Below, piece by piece: positions 48,300 to 60,061 of a stretch of 64,000 nucleotides of DNA. Source of the DNA: a gamma proteobacterium symbiont of Taylorina sp. (GTDB lineage: Bacteria; Pseudomonadota; Gammaproteobacteria; GRL18); assembly GCA_025655455.1 (NCBI GenBank), contig JAHXIV010000013.1, forward strand, positions 1 through 64,000, read 5' to 3'. Position 1 is the stretch's first letter. Every line of letters starts with the position of its first letter. The notes beneath the pieces were generated by a model that searched no databases, had not been told where the DNA came from, and worked only from the letters and a program-made list of their open reading frames with translations. A program made the position numbers and the translations under genes.

Positions 48300-49316
48300 A
48301 TGTTAGAAATTTATAAAAAACCCATTAAATTATTAATTTTATTTTTTATTATAACTCTGTATAGCGCTTTTTTTTCACCGATCGTTATTGCAGCCAGTAA
48401 TAACTATATGAAATGCTGGATAAATGCAGAGGGGCTTACTGAGTGCGGCAATCGTGTGCCACGAGAGTTTTATAATCAGAGGGTTCGTTTTATTGACAGC
48501 AGAGGTATCACTCGTGAAATTAAGGAAAAGAGTAAAACCAGGGAAGAAATATTAGCAGAACAAAAAACAATACAGGAAGAAGAAGACAGGCTGATCAGAG
48601 AAAATGGAAGGCTGCGTAAAATAAAAGAAAATGATGATATTCTATTAAAAACTTATTTAACCGTTGATGATCTATTGGGATCAATGAACTCAAAACTGGA
48701 TATCACCAATTCACGTATTAATATTCTACAATTATCTCTGCCGTTAAAAAAACAGAAATTTGATGGCCTGGTCAGGAATGCAGCAAATGCAGAGCGATCT
48801 GGAAAAAAAATATCAGAGCACCTCATCTCTAAACTCAATGCCTTACGTGCAGAAATAAAAAACACAAAAGCACAACTAATCATAGAAGAAACTAAAAAGA
48901 AAAATATTAAGCAAATTTACAGAAATGATGTAGAGCGATTTGTCTTTCTAAATGCTCAGAAATTGAATAAAAAATTAAAAACTAAACAACAGAATAAAAA
49001 GTTGCATGCTGCAAAATTTCAATGCCGGAATAAAGTACAATGTAATGATAATTGGAAACTGGCTAATGTGTTTTTCAAAGAATTTTCCAGCACAGATGTT
49101 ATCTATGAAACAGCGCTATTTTCCGTTTCAGATACCCCTGAAAATTTTCAGGATATTGCTATGTCTTTATCTTTATTAGATAAGGAAGGAGATGCAAAAA
49201 TACTACTTTTACAGATAAGGTGTCTCCGTGAAGCTAAAGGAAAGGCATTTTGTAAAAAAGATAAAGTAACAAACCTGCTGAGCGACTTTCAAAACCTTAA
49301 CTCTACTGATCAATAA
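48300..49316 (+). CDS. Exported coiled-coil protein with DUF4124-like N-terminus
   Basis: 338 residues. A signal peptide (hydrophobic 12-31, cleavage near VIAAS) is followed by CWINAEGLTECGNRVP and RFIDSRGITREI, similar to the short DUF4124 fold found at the start of many exported gammaproteobacterial proteins. A long Lys/Glu-rich helical region (about 70-245) then suggests coiled coil. The C-terminal part has paired Cys (CRNKVQC; CLREAKGKAFC). I do not recognise a function. It stands alone, 176 bases after metF. Confidence 0.65.
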   Translation: MLEIYKKPIKLLILFFIITLYSAFFSPIVIAASNNYMKCWINAEGLTECGNRVPREFYNQRVRFIDSRGITREIKEKSKTREEILAEQKTIQEEEDRLIRENGRLRKIKENDDILLKTYLTVDDLLGSMNSKLDITNSRINILQLSLPLKKQKFDGLVRNAANAERSGKKISEHLISKLNALRAEIKNTKAQLIIEETKKKNIKQIYRNDVERFVFLNAQKLNKKLKTKQQNKKLHAAKFQCRNKVQCNDNWKLANVFFKEFSSTDVIYETALFSVSDTPENFQDIAMSLSLLDKEGDAKILLLQIRCLREAKGKAFCKKDKVTNLLSDFQNLNSTDQ

Positions 49317-49366
49317 GAACCCTCGGCAAATAAGACAAAGACACACAAAATGTTTGAGTAAAAGTC

Positions 49367-50886
<1,520 letters not shown>

Positions 50887-50898
50887 TCAAAATATTAG

Positions 50899-50929
50899 GA
50901 CCGTAGCCGTCAGATGCAATGCTACGGTC
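50899..50929. terminator. Hairpin between the phosphomannomutase gene and argB
   Basis: GACCGTAGC (50899-50907) and its exact complement (50921-50929) form a 9-bp stem. On the minus strand it lies 30 bases after the phosphomannomutase stop and just before argB. The T-rich stretch after it is short (CCTAATATTTT), so it may be an attenuator or processing hairpin. Confidence 0.45.
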
Positions 50930-50958
50930 TGTTGCAATAAGTTTTCCAGATTAAAGCA

Positions 50959-53472
50959 CTAAAATGGAAACTTTAAATCAGGTGCAGCAGATGCAATAAA
51001 GGCTTTAAATACACTAGCAATTCGCTGCAAAGCTTCTTCATTATCTGCTTCAAATCTGAGCGTCAGATTATCACTCGTATTAGATGCTCGAACAAGTCCC
51101 CAGCCATCTGGATACTCAACACGAATTCCATCAATAGTAATTATCTCTCCATCATCAAAACAGCTGGTATCCTGGCTGATTTTAGTCATAATTGCATGTG
51201 CATCACTGGTCTCAATAAGAATTTCCGGTGTATTCATTGAACGAGGTAACTCGGCAAAAATATGACCTGATTTTCTTAAGTCAATTGAAAGTATTTCCAG
51301 TATTCTTGCTGCAGCGTAGCTTGCATCATCAAAGCCAAACCAGCGTTCCTGTATAAAAATATGTCCACTCATTTCACCGGCTAAAAGTGCATTTGTCTGT
51401 TTTAACTTATTCTTCATAAAGGAATGTCCGCTGCGGCACATTCTGGGTTTACCACCCAGTTTAAATATAAAATCAATCAGATCTTTTGTTGATTTGACAT
51501 CAAATAATATCGTGGCAGCAGGGTTTCTGGACAGGATATCTTTTGCCAGTAACATAAGAAATATATCCGGCCAGATAATATTGCCATCAGAAGCAATCAA
51601 ACCTAAGCGGTCACCATCTCCATCAAAGGCAATTCCAATATCCGCTTTTAGCTTGACTACTTTTTTAGACAATTCAGTCAAATTCTCCGGACGTCCGGGA
51701 TCTGGAGTGTGGGCAGGGAAATTGCCATCCACTTCTTCATTTAAAACGCTAACATCACAATTTAACTGCTTGAACAATGCAGCAGCATATTTTCCAGTCA
51801 CACCATTACAGGTATCAATCACTATTTTCATTGGCCGTGATAACTTAATGTCATGAGACACTTTATTAATATATTCTTCCAAAGCATTAACTTCTGTCTC
51901 ATTGCCTGCCTTATCAGGCAGTAAACCATCAGACTTATCTTTAATAAATTTTTGCTTTAATAATTGTAACTTATCATCACTATAAGCATGTCCTGATAAC
52001 ATAATTTTCATGCCATTATAATTGGCCGGATTATGACTGGCTGTAATCATAAGCCCATTACCATTAGCATGATTCAATGCTGAAAAATATAAAACCGGGG
52101 TTCCTACCATACCGATATTAATGACATCTATGCCATTTTCCAACAAAGTCTCTATTACTGCTTTTACTAATTGAGGACTACTGTTTCGACCATCACAGGC
52201 AATAACCATCTTTCTTTGCTCATTATTCCTCATCTCTCCGGCAATCACGCGGGTAATAGCACGCAACACATCTGTATTAATAAATTCGCCGACAATCCCT
52301 CTTATATCATTTGTTCTGAAAATATTATCTGCAATTTTCTGCATTTCTGCAGAAACTTTAATATCAACTGCTTCCTGTTTATTGTCATCAGACTTACCGG
52401 GTTTAAGTTTGGCCAGAAAACTTTCATTTTTATTATCCTGTGTCGCAGGAAGTGCATTAACAGCACGCGTCAAACGATATTTTTTTATCACGATTACTAA
52501 TAATATCATTGCAATAACAGCGGCTGAAACAGCTAAAGATAAATATAAAAATGCCAGCCAGAACAGTTCAACAGCCATCAGTTTAAGCTGTTCTCCATCC
52601 CAGTATTTAATTATCCATGGAGTGTTATGTAAATTTTTGGTAATGGCGATAGGTAAAGTCTTAAGGCTTGAATCCCCCTTTGCCAGCAGTGTAAATGAAG
52701 CAGAAGAATTCTTTTGTATTATTTCAAAATAACGATTATTAAATTTAATGTCAGCAAACAAATGCTGCATAAAATCTGTTGATAAGCTCACAACAACATA
52801 GGCAATAGCAACATCTTCATTAACTACTTTTTGAATTAATAACAGCTTCTTATCTTTTGTATTGCCTTTATACAATTCAAATTTGGTCAATTTTTCTGTG
52901 GAGTTATTTTTCATTCCCTTTAATTCATTTAAAAGAAATAAAAAGGTATACCCCATATCCGGATGATCTATAATTTCATCATCTATATAATCGGATGGAA
53001 TTATCTGCACAGAAATAGAATTGTTCAATGAAGATTTTAACTTGCTTTTTAAATCCTCAAGCTGTGGTGCTGATTCAAAGGGTATTTTTTTTGTATTATT
53101 CAGAATTGAAATAAATGCCTGAACTTGATTTTTTATACTGGATGTTGCCTGTTTAACTAAACGATTAATTTCTTTATTAGCCTGACTTTTTATTTGCTGC
53201 TGGTGTTGCAGTTCAGTCTCAGTCTTAGAGGAAAATGCTGCCGAAAATAATGCCAGAGCCGATAAAAAAAGAAACAGACTGATGATTGAATAACGCAGAA
53301 GACCCGTTTTTTCAGACTTTAATAACATCAACCTCTGTTTTTCTGTAGAAGATTCTTTACTTTTATTTATCTTCTCATCTTCCAGCAACGAGGCTACTTT
53401 GTCTTTAGCCTCCTTGGCACTATCTGGATCCTTTACTTCTATATTATCTTTTGTATCTTTTATCTCAATCAT
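50959..53472 (-). CDS. algC: Phosphomannomutase/phosphoglucomutase with membrane-sensor-like N-terminus
   Basis: 837 residues, about 370 longer than a simple PMM/PGM. The N-terminus has a Lys/Glu-rich cytoplasmic stretch, a helix (about 62-82), a periplasmic region and a second helix (about 300-330). The enzyme domain (about 370-837) has ITASHNPANYNGMKI (phosphoserine), AFDGDGDRLGLI (Mg site), GEMSGHIF (sugar loop) and RASNTSDNLTLRFEA (phosphate loop). It makes hexose-1-phosphates for LPS and exopolysaccharide. Similar two-helix extensions are known on AlgC homologues beside argB and dut in other gammaproteobacteria. Confidence 0.9.
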   Translation of the reverse strand: MIEIKDTKDNIEVKDPDSAKEAKDKVASLLEDEKINKSKESSTEKQRLMLLKSEKTGLLRYSIISLFLFLSALALFSAAFSSKTETELQHQQQIKSQANKEINRLVKQATSSIKNQVQAFISILNNTKKIPFESAPQLEDLKSKLKSSLNNSISVQIIPSDYIDDEIIDHPDMGYTFLFLLNELKGMKNNSTEKLTKFELYKGNTKDKKLLLIQKVVNEDVAIAYVVVSLSTDFMQHLFADIKFNNRYFEIIQKNSSASFTLLAKGDSSLKTLPIAITKNLHNTPWIIKYWDGEQLKLMAVELFWLAFLYLSLAVSAAVIAMILLVIVIKKYRLTRAVNALPATQDNKNESFLAKLKPGKSDDNKQEAVDIKVSAEMQKIADNIFRTNDIRGIVGEFINTDVLRAITRVIAGEMRNNEQRKMVIACDGRNSSPQLVKAVIETLLENGIDVINIGMVGTPVLYFSALNHANGNGLMITASHNPANYNGMKIMLSGHAYSDDKLQLLKQKFIKDKSDGLLPDKAGNETEVNALEEYINKVSHDIKLSRPMKIVIDTCNGVTGKYAAALFKQLNCDVSVLNEEVDGNFPAHTPDPGRPENLTELSKKVVKLKADIGIAFDGDGDRLGLIASDGNIIWPDIFLMLLAKDILSRNPAATILFDVKSTKDLIDFIFKLGGKPRMCRSGHSFMKNKLKQTNALLAGEMSGHIFIQERWFGFDDASYAAARILEILSIDLRKSGHIFAELPRSMNTPEILIETSDAHAIMTKISQDTSCFDDGEIITIDGIRVEYPDGWGLVRASNTSDNLTLRFEADNEEALQRIASVFKAFIASAAPDLKFPF

Positions 53473-53516
53473 AATATTATTATTCCAGATTATTCAATTA
53501 TCAAAGGTACGATTTA

Positions 53517-53972
53517 TTAATGACTACCTGTATGACCAAAGCCACCTTCACCACGCTGACTTTGATCAAATGATTCAACAATTTTAAAATTAGCCTGTAC
53601 CACAGGTATAAAAACCAGCTGTGCAATACGCTCTCCCGGCTGAATGATGAAAGTGGTATCGCCTCTATTCCAACACGAAACAAAAAGTTGTCCCTGATAG
53701 TCTGAATCAATTAAACCGACGAGATTTCCCAGCACAATACCATGTTTATGCCCTAAGCCTGAGCGAGGTAAAATGACTGCAGCCATTTTATTATCTTCAA
53801 TATGAATAGCAATACCGGTAGGAATTAGTAATGTTTCCCCGGGGGACAGTTCTTTTTCTTCATCCAGCAGCGCTCTTAAATCCATTCCGGCAGAACCCTG
53901 AGTGGCATATTCAGGTAAAGGAAATTCATCACCAATTCTGGAATCTAAAATTTTTACATCGACTTCATTCAT
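53517..53972 (-). CDS. dut: dUTP pyrophosphatase
   Basis: 151 residues. All five trimeric dUTPase motifs are visible: [43 protein letters not shown] and the C-terminal [10 protein letters not shown] arm. It hydrolyses dUTP to dUMP, keeping uracil out of DNA and feeding dTMP synthesis. It overlaps coaBC by four bases. Confidence 0.96.
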   Translation of the reverse strand: MNEVDVKILDSRIGDEFPLPEYATQGSAGMDLRALLDEEKELSPGETLLIPTGIAIHIEDNKMAAVILPRSGLGHKHGIVLGNLVGLIDSDYQGQLFVSCWNRGDTTFIIQPGERIAQLVFIPVVQANFKIVESFDQSQRGEGGFGHTGSH

Positions 53973-55207
53973 AATATATTAATATCCTGTGTAAAACTTA
54001 AAGCTATTTCTTCAATTAATTGTTTTGCTAATATTTGTTTATCAGCCAAAGGGAGTTTCTTTGATTGAATTTCATTATCCTTATGCCAAAACAAATAGAG
54101 TTCATTATCATCTTTTTCAAAACCTTTTGCATCACCCACCTGATTGGCAGCAATCATATCCAGATTTTTTCGTTTGAGCTTATCAATCGCATAAGCTTCT
54201 ATATCATTTGTTTCAGCAGCAAAGCCTATTGTTACAGGTTTGTTGGCTAGTGCAGCCACATCAGCCAGTATGTCAGGATTTTTTATCAGTTCAATAGTGA
54301 GGTTTTCTGAGTTTTTTTTGAGTTTTTGAATTCTTTTGCTGGCAGGACGATAGTCAGCCACAGCAGCAGTGGCAATAAAAACATCTGCTGAAGCCACTAT
54401 TTTTAATACTGTTTCATGCATTTGCCGGGCACTTCGTATACTATAAAACTCTACTTTTTGTGGTTGTTCGATACATACAGGGCCACTGACCAGGCTAACC
54501 CTGGCACCCTCATTTATTGCTGCCTGAGCAATGGCATAACCCATTTTTCCACTACTACGATTAGTTACATAACGCACTGGATCGATATCCTCAATGGTAG
54601 GGCCTGCTGTAATAAGAATGTGTCTGTCTTTTAAAAGGCCGGAGGATATTGTCTGATTTTCCAGAATTTTAATACCCTGCTGTAATATTTTCTGCGGCTC
54701 TTCCATTCTGCCATAACCGCTATCTCCGCAGGCCTGTTCTCCAAGAGCTGGTCCACATAGAAAAATAGACTGTTTTTTTGATAATTTAGTCACATTTTCC
54801 TGTGTTGTCGTATTGTTCCACATTTGTTGATTCATGGCAGGGGCAATGAGAAGTGGTGCCTTGCTGGTCAGGCAGAGTGCAGTCAGCAGATTATCAGCTA
54901 AACCGTGTGTAATTTTAGCCAGCGTATTGGCAGTAGCTGGTGCAATAATCATTAAATCAGCCCACTGTGCCAGCTCAATATGTCCCATACCCGCTTCTGC
55001 AGCGCTGTCAAATAAATCACTACGGACTATTTCACCTGACAATGCCTGAAAAGTGAGTGGTGCCACAAACTCTTTAGCCGACTCAGTCATCACAACCTGA
55101 ACTCTTGCTCCCTGCTTAATAAGCAACCTGAGCAAAAGTGCTGATTTGTAGGCTGCAATGCCGCCGCTCACTGCCAGTATTATTTTTTTATTGTTGAGGC
55201 TTAACAT
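53969..55207 (-). CDS. coaBC: Bifunctional phosphopantothenoylcysteine decarboxylase/synthetase
   Basis: 412 residues. The CoaC half has [37 protein letters not shown], and PAMNQQMW; the CoaB half has [27 protein letters not shown] and the DYRPA loop with FAAETND. It performs two consecutive steps of coenzyme A synthesis; coaD, a later step, is about 6 kb downstream. It is divergent from radC. Confidence 0.95.
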   Translation of the reverse strand: MLSLNNKKIILAVSGGIAAYKSALLLRLLIKQGARVQVVMTESAKEFVAPLTFQALSGEIVRSDLFDSAAEAGMGHIELAQWADLMIIAPATANTLAKITHGLADNLLTALCLTSKAPLLIAPAMNQQMWNNTTTQENVTKLSKKQSIFLCGPALGEQACGDSGYGRMEEPQKILQQGIKILENQTISSGLLKDRHILITAGPTIEDIDPVRYVTNRSSGKMGYAIAQAAINEGARVSLVSGPVCIEQPQKVEFYSIRSARQMHETVLKIVASADVFIATAAVADYRPASKRIQKLKKNSENLTIELIKNPDILADVAALANKPVTIGFAAETNDIEAYAIDKLKRKNLDMIAANQVGDAKGFEKDDNELYLFWHKDNEIQSKKLPLADKQILAKQLIEEIALSFTQDINIL

Positions 55208-55327
55208 AGTACTATTCTACCGATTAGTGGGTACTCACTGCAATGATTTATTTCTCTGTATTTTGAAAATAAAACCCATTTGTAAGAAAATTCCTTCATG
55301 CCTGTGACTAAAATTGTTTTATGATAA

Positions 55328-55395
55328 GAGTCCTCAGCAAAGAAAATTATATCACTGTCGCTTTGCAAACATGATTTCTTTGCGAAATAAAACAG
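55328..55395 (+). repeat. Dispersed repeat family R1, partial copy
   Basis: Shares GAG-C-TCAGC at its start and CTGTCGCTTTGCAAACAT in its centre with the copies at 59941-60032 and 63801-63894, then diverges after AAAACAG. It lies in the coaBC-radC divergent spacer. Confidence 0.65.
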
Positions 55396-55456
55396 GGGTA
55401 AAGTTTTATTTTTGATAAAAACATGGTTGCATAAAATATTATTTAAGGAGCATGGA

Positions 55457-56131
55457 ATGCCTATTATTGACTGGCCGGAGGCCGAAAGACCCAGAGAAAA
55501 GCTGTTGCAGAGAGGTGCTGATGCACTTACTGACGCTGAATTGCTGGCCATTTTTTTACGTACCGGAACAAAAGGATTATCAGCCATTGATTTAGCCTAT
55601 ACACTATTGGATAAGTTCTCTTCTTTGAGGAATCTTTTTAATGCCAGCCTGGAAGATTTTTCTAATATCCGAGGAGTTGGTCCGGCAAAATATGTACAAT
55701 TACAGGCAGTGCTGGAAATGTCCAATCGTTACCTTAGTGAAACTATTGAAAAACAAAATGCAATTACCAGCCCGCATGATACCCGTCAATATTTGAAAAG
55801 TAAGCTTAGACATAAACCCTATGAAGTTTTTGCCGCTCTTTTTTTGGATAATAGACATCAGCTTATTAAATTTGAAGAATTATTTCGAGGCACGATTGAC
55901 GGTGCTTCAGTTTATCCTAGAGAAGTCGTCAAAAAAGCACTGGAATATAATGCGGCAGCCATAATTATTGCTCATAATCATCCCTCCGGTATTGCAGAAC
56001 CCAGTCAGGCGGATGAACAAATAACCCATCGCCTGACTAAAGCATTGGCATTAGTTGATATTCGTTTACTTGATCATTTGGTGGTTGGTGATGGTGATGT
56101 GGTTTCTTTAGCTGAAAGGGGTATACTCTGA
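55457..56131 (+). CDS. radC: RadC family protein (JAB1/MPN domain)
   Basis: 224 residues from the ATG at 55457, with AAGGAG upstream; an ATG 45 bases earlier is less supported. [20 protein letters not shown] and an HhH-like [16 protein letters not shown] precede the MPN domain with [14 protein letters not shown]. Despite the name, a role in DNA repair is unproven. The end overlaps the convergent MotB-like gene by 58 bases. Confidence 0.93.
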   Translation: MPIIDWPEAERPREKLLQRGADALTDAELLAIFLRTGTKGLSAIDLAYTLLDKFSSLRNLFNASLEDFSNIRGVGPAKYVQLQAVLEMSNRYLSETIEKQNAITSPHDTRQYLKSKLRHKPYEVFAALFLDNRHQLIKFEELFRGTIDGASVYPREVVKKALEYNAAAIIIAHNHPSGIAEPSQADEQITHRLTKALALVDIRLLDHLVVGDGDVVSLAERGIL

Positions 56132-57423
56132 TAGTAGTAATCATATTTATCCAGTATGCCGACCATAAAAGTCCAGGCTTCACTATAGGACAAACCACTA
56201 TTGTCAGGAATAATTATTTTTACATAAAGACGTTCTTTGTATTGCTGTTTTAATTTTTTCAACTTTTTATGTAGGGTATCATTAGACATTTTCTGATATG
56301 AATCCTGTTCCGATTGACGAAACTGAATATTAGAGCTGCCGGATAACTTTTCATAACGGACTTCAACAACATATTTTCCAATAGCAGAACGTGATGGTTT
56401 AATCAGTTTATTATATTTATTTTCCAACTCATTATATTTATTACTGAGTATGGAATGCTGTTGTTGAGCCAGTATTACCTCTTTTTCATATTCGCTGATA
56501 TTATCCTGATAGCTTTCATTTTGCAGATTCAAACTTTTAAGTTCTTCTTCCTGATTAGTCAGACTTGCTCTCTGATCTAATAATTCAGATTCCTTGCCCG
56601 CTAATTGCTTAGAGATGTTTTCCAATTCGTTCTGGAAAGTTATTTTTATTGTATTCATCTGAATTAGCTGTTGTTCTGAAAGTGATATTTGCTCATTTAA
56701 AGTGACTTCTTTTTGAGCTAATTGCTTTGCTGTCACTTTCAGTTCGCCCTGTAGAGATGCTTTGATCTGATTGGTATCGGCTAACTGCTGCTCTGAGAGA
56801 GAAAGTTCTGCAAGCGTGGTCTGCACTGTTTGATTGAGCTTATTTTGTGCAGCAGACATTTTTATTAATTGCCTGTCCTGCTCAGCAATCAGCTTATCAC
56901 GTTCTGCTGCACTTTCTTTTGCCTGCATCAATTGCAGACGCAATAAGGATAGCTCTGACTGTGTGTGCGTCAGAGTTTCTTCAAGGGTGGCTTTTTCTTC
57001 TGAGGTTTGCTTAATATTTTCAGCAGTGCGACGTTCTGCCGCCATGCTTTGCTGTAATTTTTGTGCTATTTCCTGACGTTTATTTAAACTGTTTTTTAAT
57101 TCCAGGGAAGTCTTCTGCTGTACTGCAATACTATTTTTTAACTCCATAAAAGTCTTATTCTGTACCGCTATACTCTCTTTTAGTTCCAGAGAAGTCTTCT
57201 GGTGTATTGCAATGCTGTCTTTAAGACGTTGTGATATTTGCTGCTCCGCAACAATACGGCTTTTCAGCTCTTTCACCAGCTCCCAGTTTTTGACAATAAG
57301 AATACTGCTGGTAATAAGAAAAATCATCACCACAACCGTCATAATATCGGTAAATGAGGGCCAGAATGAATCCTCAACCAGGTGAATATTATTTTGTCTC
57401 AGGTCAATAAAGCCATCACTCAT
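56074..57423 (-). CDS. MotB-like motor subunit with long periplasmic coiled coil
   Basis: 449 residues. A short cytoplasmic start is followed by [20 protein letters not shown] (about residues 19-40), a MotB/ZorB-like single helix with the Asp of FTDIM at the ion-carrying position. Instead of an OmpA peptidoglycan-binding domain, residues about 50-345 form a low-complexity coiled coil with repeats of the type [13 protein letters not shown] and [13 protein letters not shown] globular end (about 350-430; [13 protein letters not shown]) follows. It overlaps the MotA-like gene by one base (TAATG), so they form an obligate pair. Function unknown. Confidence 0.78.
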   Translation of the reverse strand: MSDGFIDLRQNNIHLVEDSFWPSFTDIMTVVVMIFLITSSILIVKNWELVKELKSRIVAEQQISQRLKDSIAIHQKTSLELKESIAVQNKTFMELKNSIAVQQKTSLELKNSLNKRQEIAQKLQQSMAAERRTAENIKQTSEEKATLEETLTHTQSELSLLRLQLMQAKESAAERDKLIAEQDRQLIKMSAAQNKLNQTVQTTLAELSLSEQQLADTNQIKASLQGELKVTAKQLAQKEVTLNEQISLSEQQLIQMNTIKITFQNELENISKQLAGKESELLDQRASLTNQEEELKSLNLQNESYQDNISEYEKEVILAQQQHSILSNKYNELENKYNKLIKPSRSAIGKYVVEVRYEKLSGSSNIQFRQSEQDSYQKMSNDTLHKKLKKLKQQYKERLYVKIIIPDNSGLSYSEAWTFMVGILDKYDYYYQSIPLSAKETTSPSPTTK

Positions 57424-58355
57424 TACTGATTATCCAGGTTCTCAGGCAGACGAAAACCTAGTCGTAGCAGATCCTTTATCTCTGCAATATCATTTGACAT
57501 ACCTTGAATTCTTTCATCATACTGACTGGTCACCTGATTGACATTAGAGACCATACCAAGATATTGCTTTTGAGATAATTGCATATTGGTCACTGTACTT
57601 CTCAATAAATTGATCAGATCTATTAACTGATGAATCATATCTTCATTTTTATGCGAGAATTTCGGCATTAGATATTGTGTGGTTATCTGCTCGATCACAC
57701 TAAATAGATTGGTCTGAACATCTGTCAGTTTCAGATAAAAATAGCCAAAAAATAAATAACAGACAATCGCTGTTGTAGTGGTCGATAAAGCTGTCGACAT
57801 ACCATGGATCACCTGCACCATACCATCAATACCATTATTCTCCATCAAGCTGGAAGCTCCTAACAGAGCAATAGAAAGTGAAATAATGGTACCAAAGACA
57901 CCAGTTAGAATTAATATATTAGAGACAAATTTAGGTAAACTTAATCGAGTACTTTCTGATGCAACCATCGTTGCAGCCAGAGCACTTTGGTTGACAGTTG
58001 AACGTTTTTGATAAATATTCTGCATAGCAGAATAACGCTGATAAATCAGGCTCTTTTCACTAATTGACTCTACCGGATTATGCACTTCTCGATGTAGGTT
58101 AATAATAAACCTGCTCACCGAGCGCTCTTCACGCCAGTAAAAAAACAATGATATGACCAGTTTCCCCATTCCTAATAAAAATAAGGCCAGAATAAATCCA
58201 TTTATAAAAAAACCCGTATTCGTCAACTGATTTTTTAAATAAACATTCTGTATATAATCAATATTATATAAAATTAAAGCGGTTACCAAAACACTGAACA
58301 CAACCAGACGTAGGAGAATGTTAAAACTATAGTTAGATTTGAAGTTTATCATCAT
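57423..58355 (-). CDS. MotA/TolQ/ExbB-type proton-channel protein
   Basis: 310 residues with helices at about 12-28, 46-70, 140-163 and 182-205. The segment LILTGVFGTIISLSIALLGA and the later MSTALSTTTTAIVCYLFFGYFY have the conserved MotA/TolQ pore pattern (small residues, TAI). A cytoplasmic helical loop (about 75-135) and a C-terminal coiled region follow. Together with the next gene it should form a pentamer-dimer ion-driven motor. Closer to unassigned or Zorya-like pairs in outline than to TolQR because of the large partner; no Zorya nuclease or helicase is nearby. Confidence 0.8.
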   Translation of the reverse strand: MMINFKSNYSFNILLRLVVFSVLVTALILYNIDYIQNVYLKNQLTNTGFFINGFILALFLLGMGKLVISLFFYWREERSVSRFIINLHREVHNPVESISEKSLIYQRYSAMQNIYQKRSTVNQSALAATMVASESTRLSLPKFVSNILILTGVFGTIISLSIALLGASSLMENNGIDGMVQVIHGMSTALSTTTTAIVCYLFFGYFYLKLTDVQTNLFSVIEQITTQYLMPKFSHKNEDMIHQLIDLINLLRSTVTNMQLSQKQYLGMVSNVNQVTSQYDERIQGMSNDIAEIKDLLRLGFRLPENLDNQ

Positions 58356-58455
58356 TCAATAATAAGCTAATGTTACATTAAAAAGTATTAGGGTTAATAC
58401 CTATATTAACCCTGTTTTGCTATCCCTTATCCAGTCCATATTTATGAACCAAAGA

Positions 58456-59220
58456 CTAGTCAAAGACTGCCTGATGCTGCTGACTTCTTCTGATCTGCTC
58501 CATAAAATAATTTCTATAGTAGAGCAGAGCACTAATTCCATTAGCTCTGACATCAATAACTTTCCAGCCCGCTGCTGTTTTCATAAATTTAAAGTCTACC
58601 TGAACATTACCCCCTTTTTCCTGAAAAACCTTCACACTGGCAGTGGCTTCATTTTTACCAGTGCGCTTTGAAACAAAATTACCTATTACTGGTGGATAGT
58701 TTTGAAAGTGAGTAAGCTTTTTTACAAAGGTCGTTACAAACAGTCCCGCAAATGTTTTTGCAAACTCGCGCTGCTGCTCTGGTGACATTGTTCTATAGTA
58801 ACGTCCTGCAACCCAGCGAGCCATATATTCAAAGTCAAAATGTGGTGTTATTTCCTGGTGTAAAAAAAAGGTAATCTGATCAATGCTGGCCTGTTGTGGT
58901 CGTGAAAGGAAAACAATTACTTTATTGATAGAAGCTTCTAAAAGATCAACTGGAGATTTAGACCGCTCAGTGGGTAGTTGAAATGATCTGGGCTGATAGT
59001 TTTGTGAATAGTATGTACCCTGATTTTGTGGATATGAGTGGTTTTTCGAGTAGCCTTGAGTTTGTGAGTAATCTTGATTTTCCGAACCCTGCTCATCATC
59101 TTCATATATAACTTTGACTCTGCCCTGATAAAAATCTTCTGAATAGTTCTGTGCCGCAGCAACAGCAGTGATAAACATTAGTGCAATAAAAATAGTTATT
59201 TTAGTTATATTCTGACTCAT
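58456..59220 (-). CDS. MlaC/Ttg2D-family phospholipid-binding protein with low-complexity insert
   Basis: 254 residues. Signal peptide (cleavage after AAA near 23), a Tyr/Gln/Asn/Ser-rich segment (about 45-80) not typical of the family, then the MlaC fold: ITPHFDFEYMARWVAGRYYR, SPEQQREFAKTFAGLFVTTF, TASVKVFQEKGGNVQVDFKF and WKVIDVRANGISALLYYRNYF. MlaC carries phospholipid between outer- and inner-membrane complexes. No mlaEFD or MCE genes are adjacent. It lies 100 bases upstream of the MotA-like gene, same strand, and may be cotranscribed. Confidence 0.82.
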   Translation of the reverse strand: MSQNITKITIFIALMFITAVAAAQNYSEDFYQGRVKVIYEDDEQGSENQDYSQTQGYSKNHSYPQNQGTYYSQNYQPRSFQLPTERSKSPVDLLEASINKVIVFLSRPQQASIDQITFFLHQEITPHFDFEYMARWVAGRYYRTMSPEQQREFAKTFAGLFVTTFVKKLTHFQNYPPVIGNFVSKRTGKNEATASVKVFQEKGGNVQVDFKFMKTAAGWKVIDVRANGISALLYYRNYFMEQIRRSQQHQAVFD

Positions 59221-59433
59221 AAAAATTCCCCGAATTTGTTTTTATTATTAGCAACATGGTAAAGATAAACTATAATGAGCGTTTCGACTATAAAAATCTA
59301 AGAAATTGTTAGTTTTTTTACTGTTTTTATAATTTTTTGCTAAAAGACTTGCTTAGATTCTCTTTTTTGCGTAAGATCTCGCCTCTTTATAGAACATGTA
59401 AGTGAAAGATAAGCGATTTATTGGAGAATACGA

Positions 59434-59670
59434 ATGTCTAAGGTATGTCAGGTTACAGGGAAACGTCCTGTTGCGGGAAATCATGTTTCTCATGCCAATA
59501 ACAAAGTCAAACGTCGTTTTCTACCTAACCTGCATACACATCGTTTTTGGGTTGAGAGTGAAAACCGTTTTGTAAAATTACGCATCACTGCAAGTGGTAT
59601 GCGCACGATTGATAAGCGCGGTATTGATGTTGTTCTGGCCGAGATGCGTGCCAGAGGTGAAAAAGTTTAA
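59434..59670 (+). CDS. rpmB: 50S ribosomal protein L28
   Basis: 78 residues. [20 protein letters not shown] at the N-terminus and [16 protein letters not shown] are diagnostic; length matches E. coli. GGAG lies 8 bases before the ATG. It forms an operon with rpmG and the radC...rpmB-rpmG order is the conserved gammaproteobacterial one, with extra genes inserted between radC and rpmB. Confidence 0.97.
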   Translation: MSKVCQVTGKRPVAGNHVSHANNKVKRRFLPNLHTHRFWVESENRFVKLRITASGMRTIDKRGIDVVLAEMRARGEKV

Positions 59671-59687
59671 AGCTGGAGTAAAGAAAA

Positions 59688-59843
59688 ATGCGTGATAAAA
59701 TTAAATTAGTATCTTCTGAAGGTACAGGTCATTATTATACAACGACTAAAAACAAACGCACTATGTCCGAAAAACTGGAAATGAAAAAATATGATCCGGT
59801 TGTTCGGAAGCACGTGATGTATAAAGAAGCAAAAATCAAATAA
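59688..59843 (+). CDS. rpmG: 50S ribosomal protein L33
   Basis: 51 residues, beginning [20 protein letters not shown] and containing [20 protein letters not shown], canonical L33 of the Cys-free (zinc-independent) type. GGAG precedes it, and it starts 17 bases after rpmB. A strong terminator follows. Confidence 0.97.
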   Translation: MRDKIKLVSSEGTGHYYTTTKNKRTMSEKLEMKKYDPVVRKHVMYKEAKIK

Positions 59844-59893
59844 ACTAGCGCTTTCTTATAATTAATTTTTTATAAAGAATAAAATACTTTAAA

Positions 59894-59927
59894 AAACCGT
59901 TTCAGGATTATCTGAAGCGGTTTTTTT
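59894..59927 (+). terminator. Rho-independent terminator of rpmBG
   Basis: AAACCGTTTCAG (59894-59905) pairs with CTGAAGCGGTTT (59912-59923, one G-T pair) and is followed by a T run to 59927. Confidence 0.9.
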
Positions 59928-59940
59928 ATTATAGTCCCAG

Positions 59941-60032
59941 GAGCCATCAGCCAGTGAGTTTTTCGCCGCTGTCGCTTTGCAAACATTTTTCCTGCAATGA
60001 GACAGAAGTGACAAATTCATGTTTGATAAGAG
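59941..60032 (+). repeat. Dispersed repeat family R1, full-length copy
   Basis: About 92 bases, nearly identical to the reverse complement of 63801-63894, from GAGCCATCAGCCAGTGA through the core CTGTCGCTTTGCAAACAT to ACAAATTCATGTTTGATAAG. It lies directly after the rpmBG terminator. Confidence 0.85.
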
Positions 60033-60061
60033 TTTGTCCAAGAATAGAGAAACCGATAAAC

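Noticed and set aside
56074-58355. Zorya-type phage-defence system
   Set aside because: The MotAB-like pair fits the first two components, but no ZorC/ZorD/ZorE-like gene is adjacent; neighbours are radC and an MlaC-like gene.
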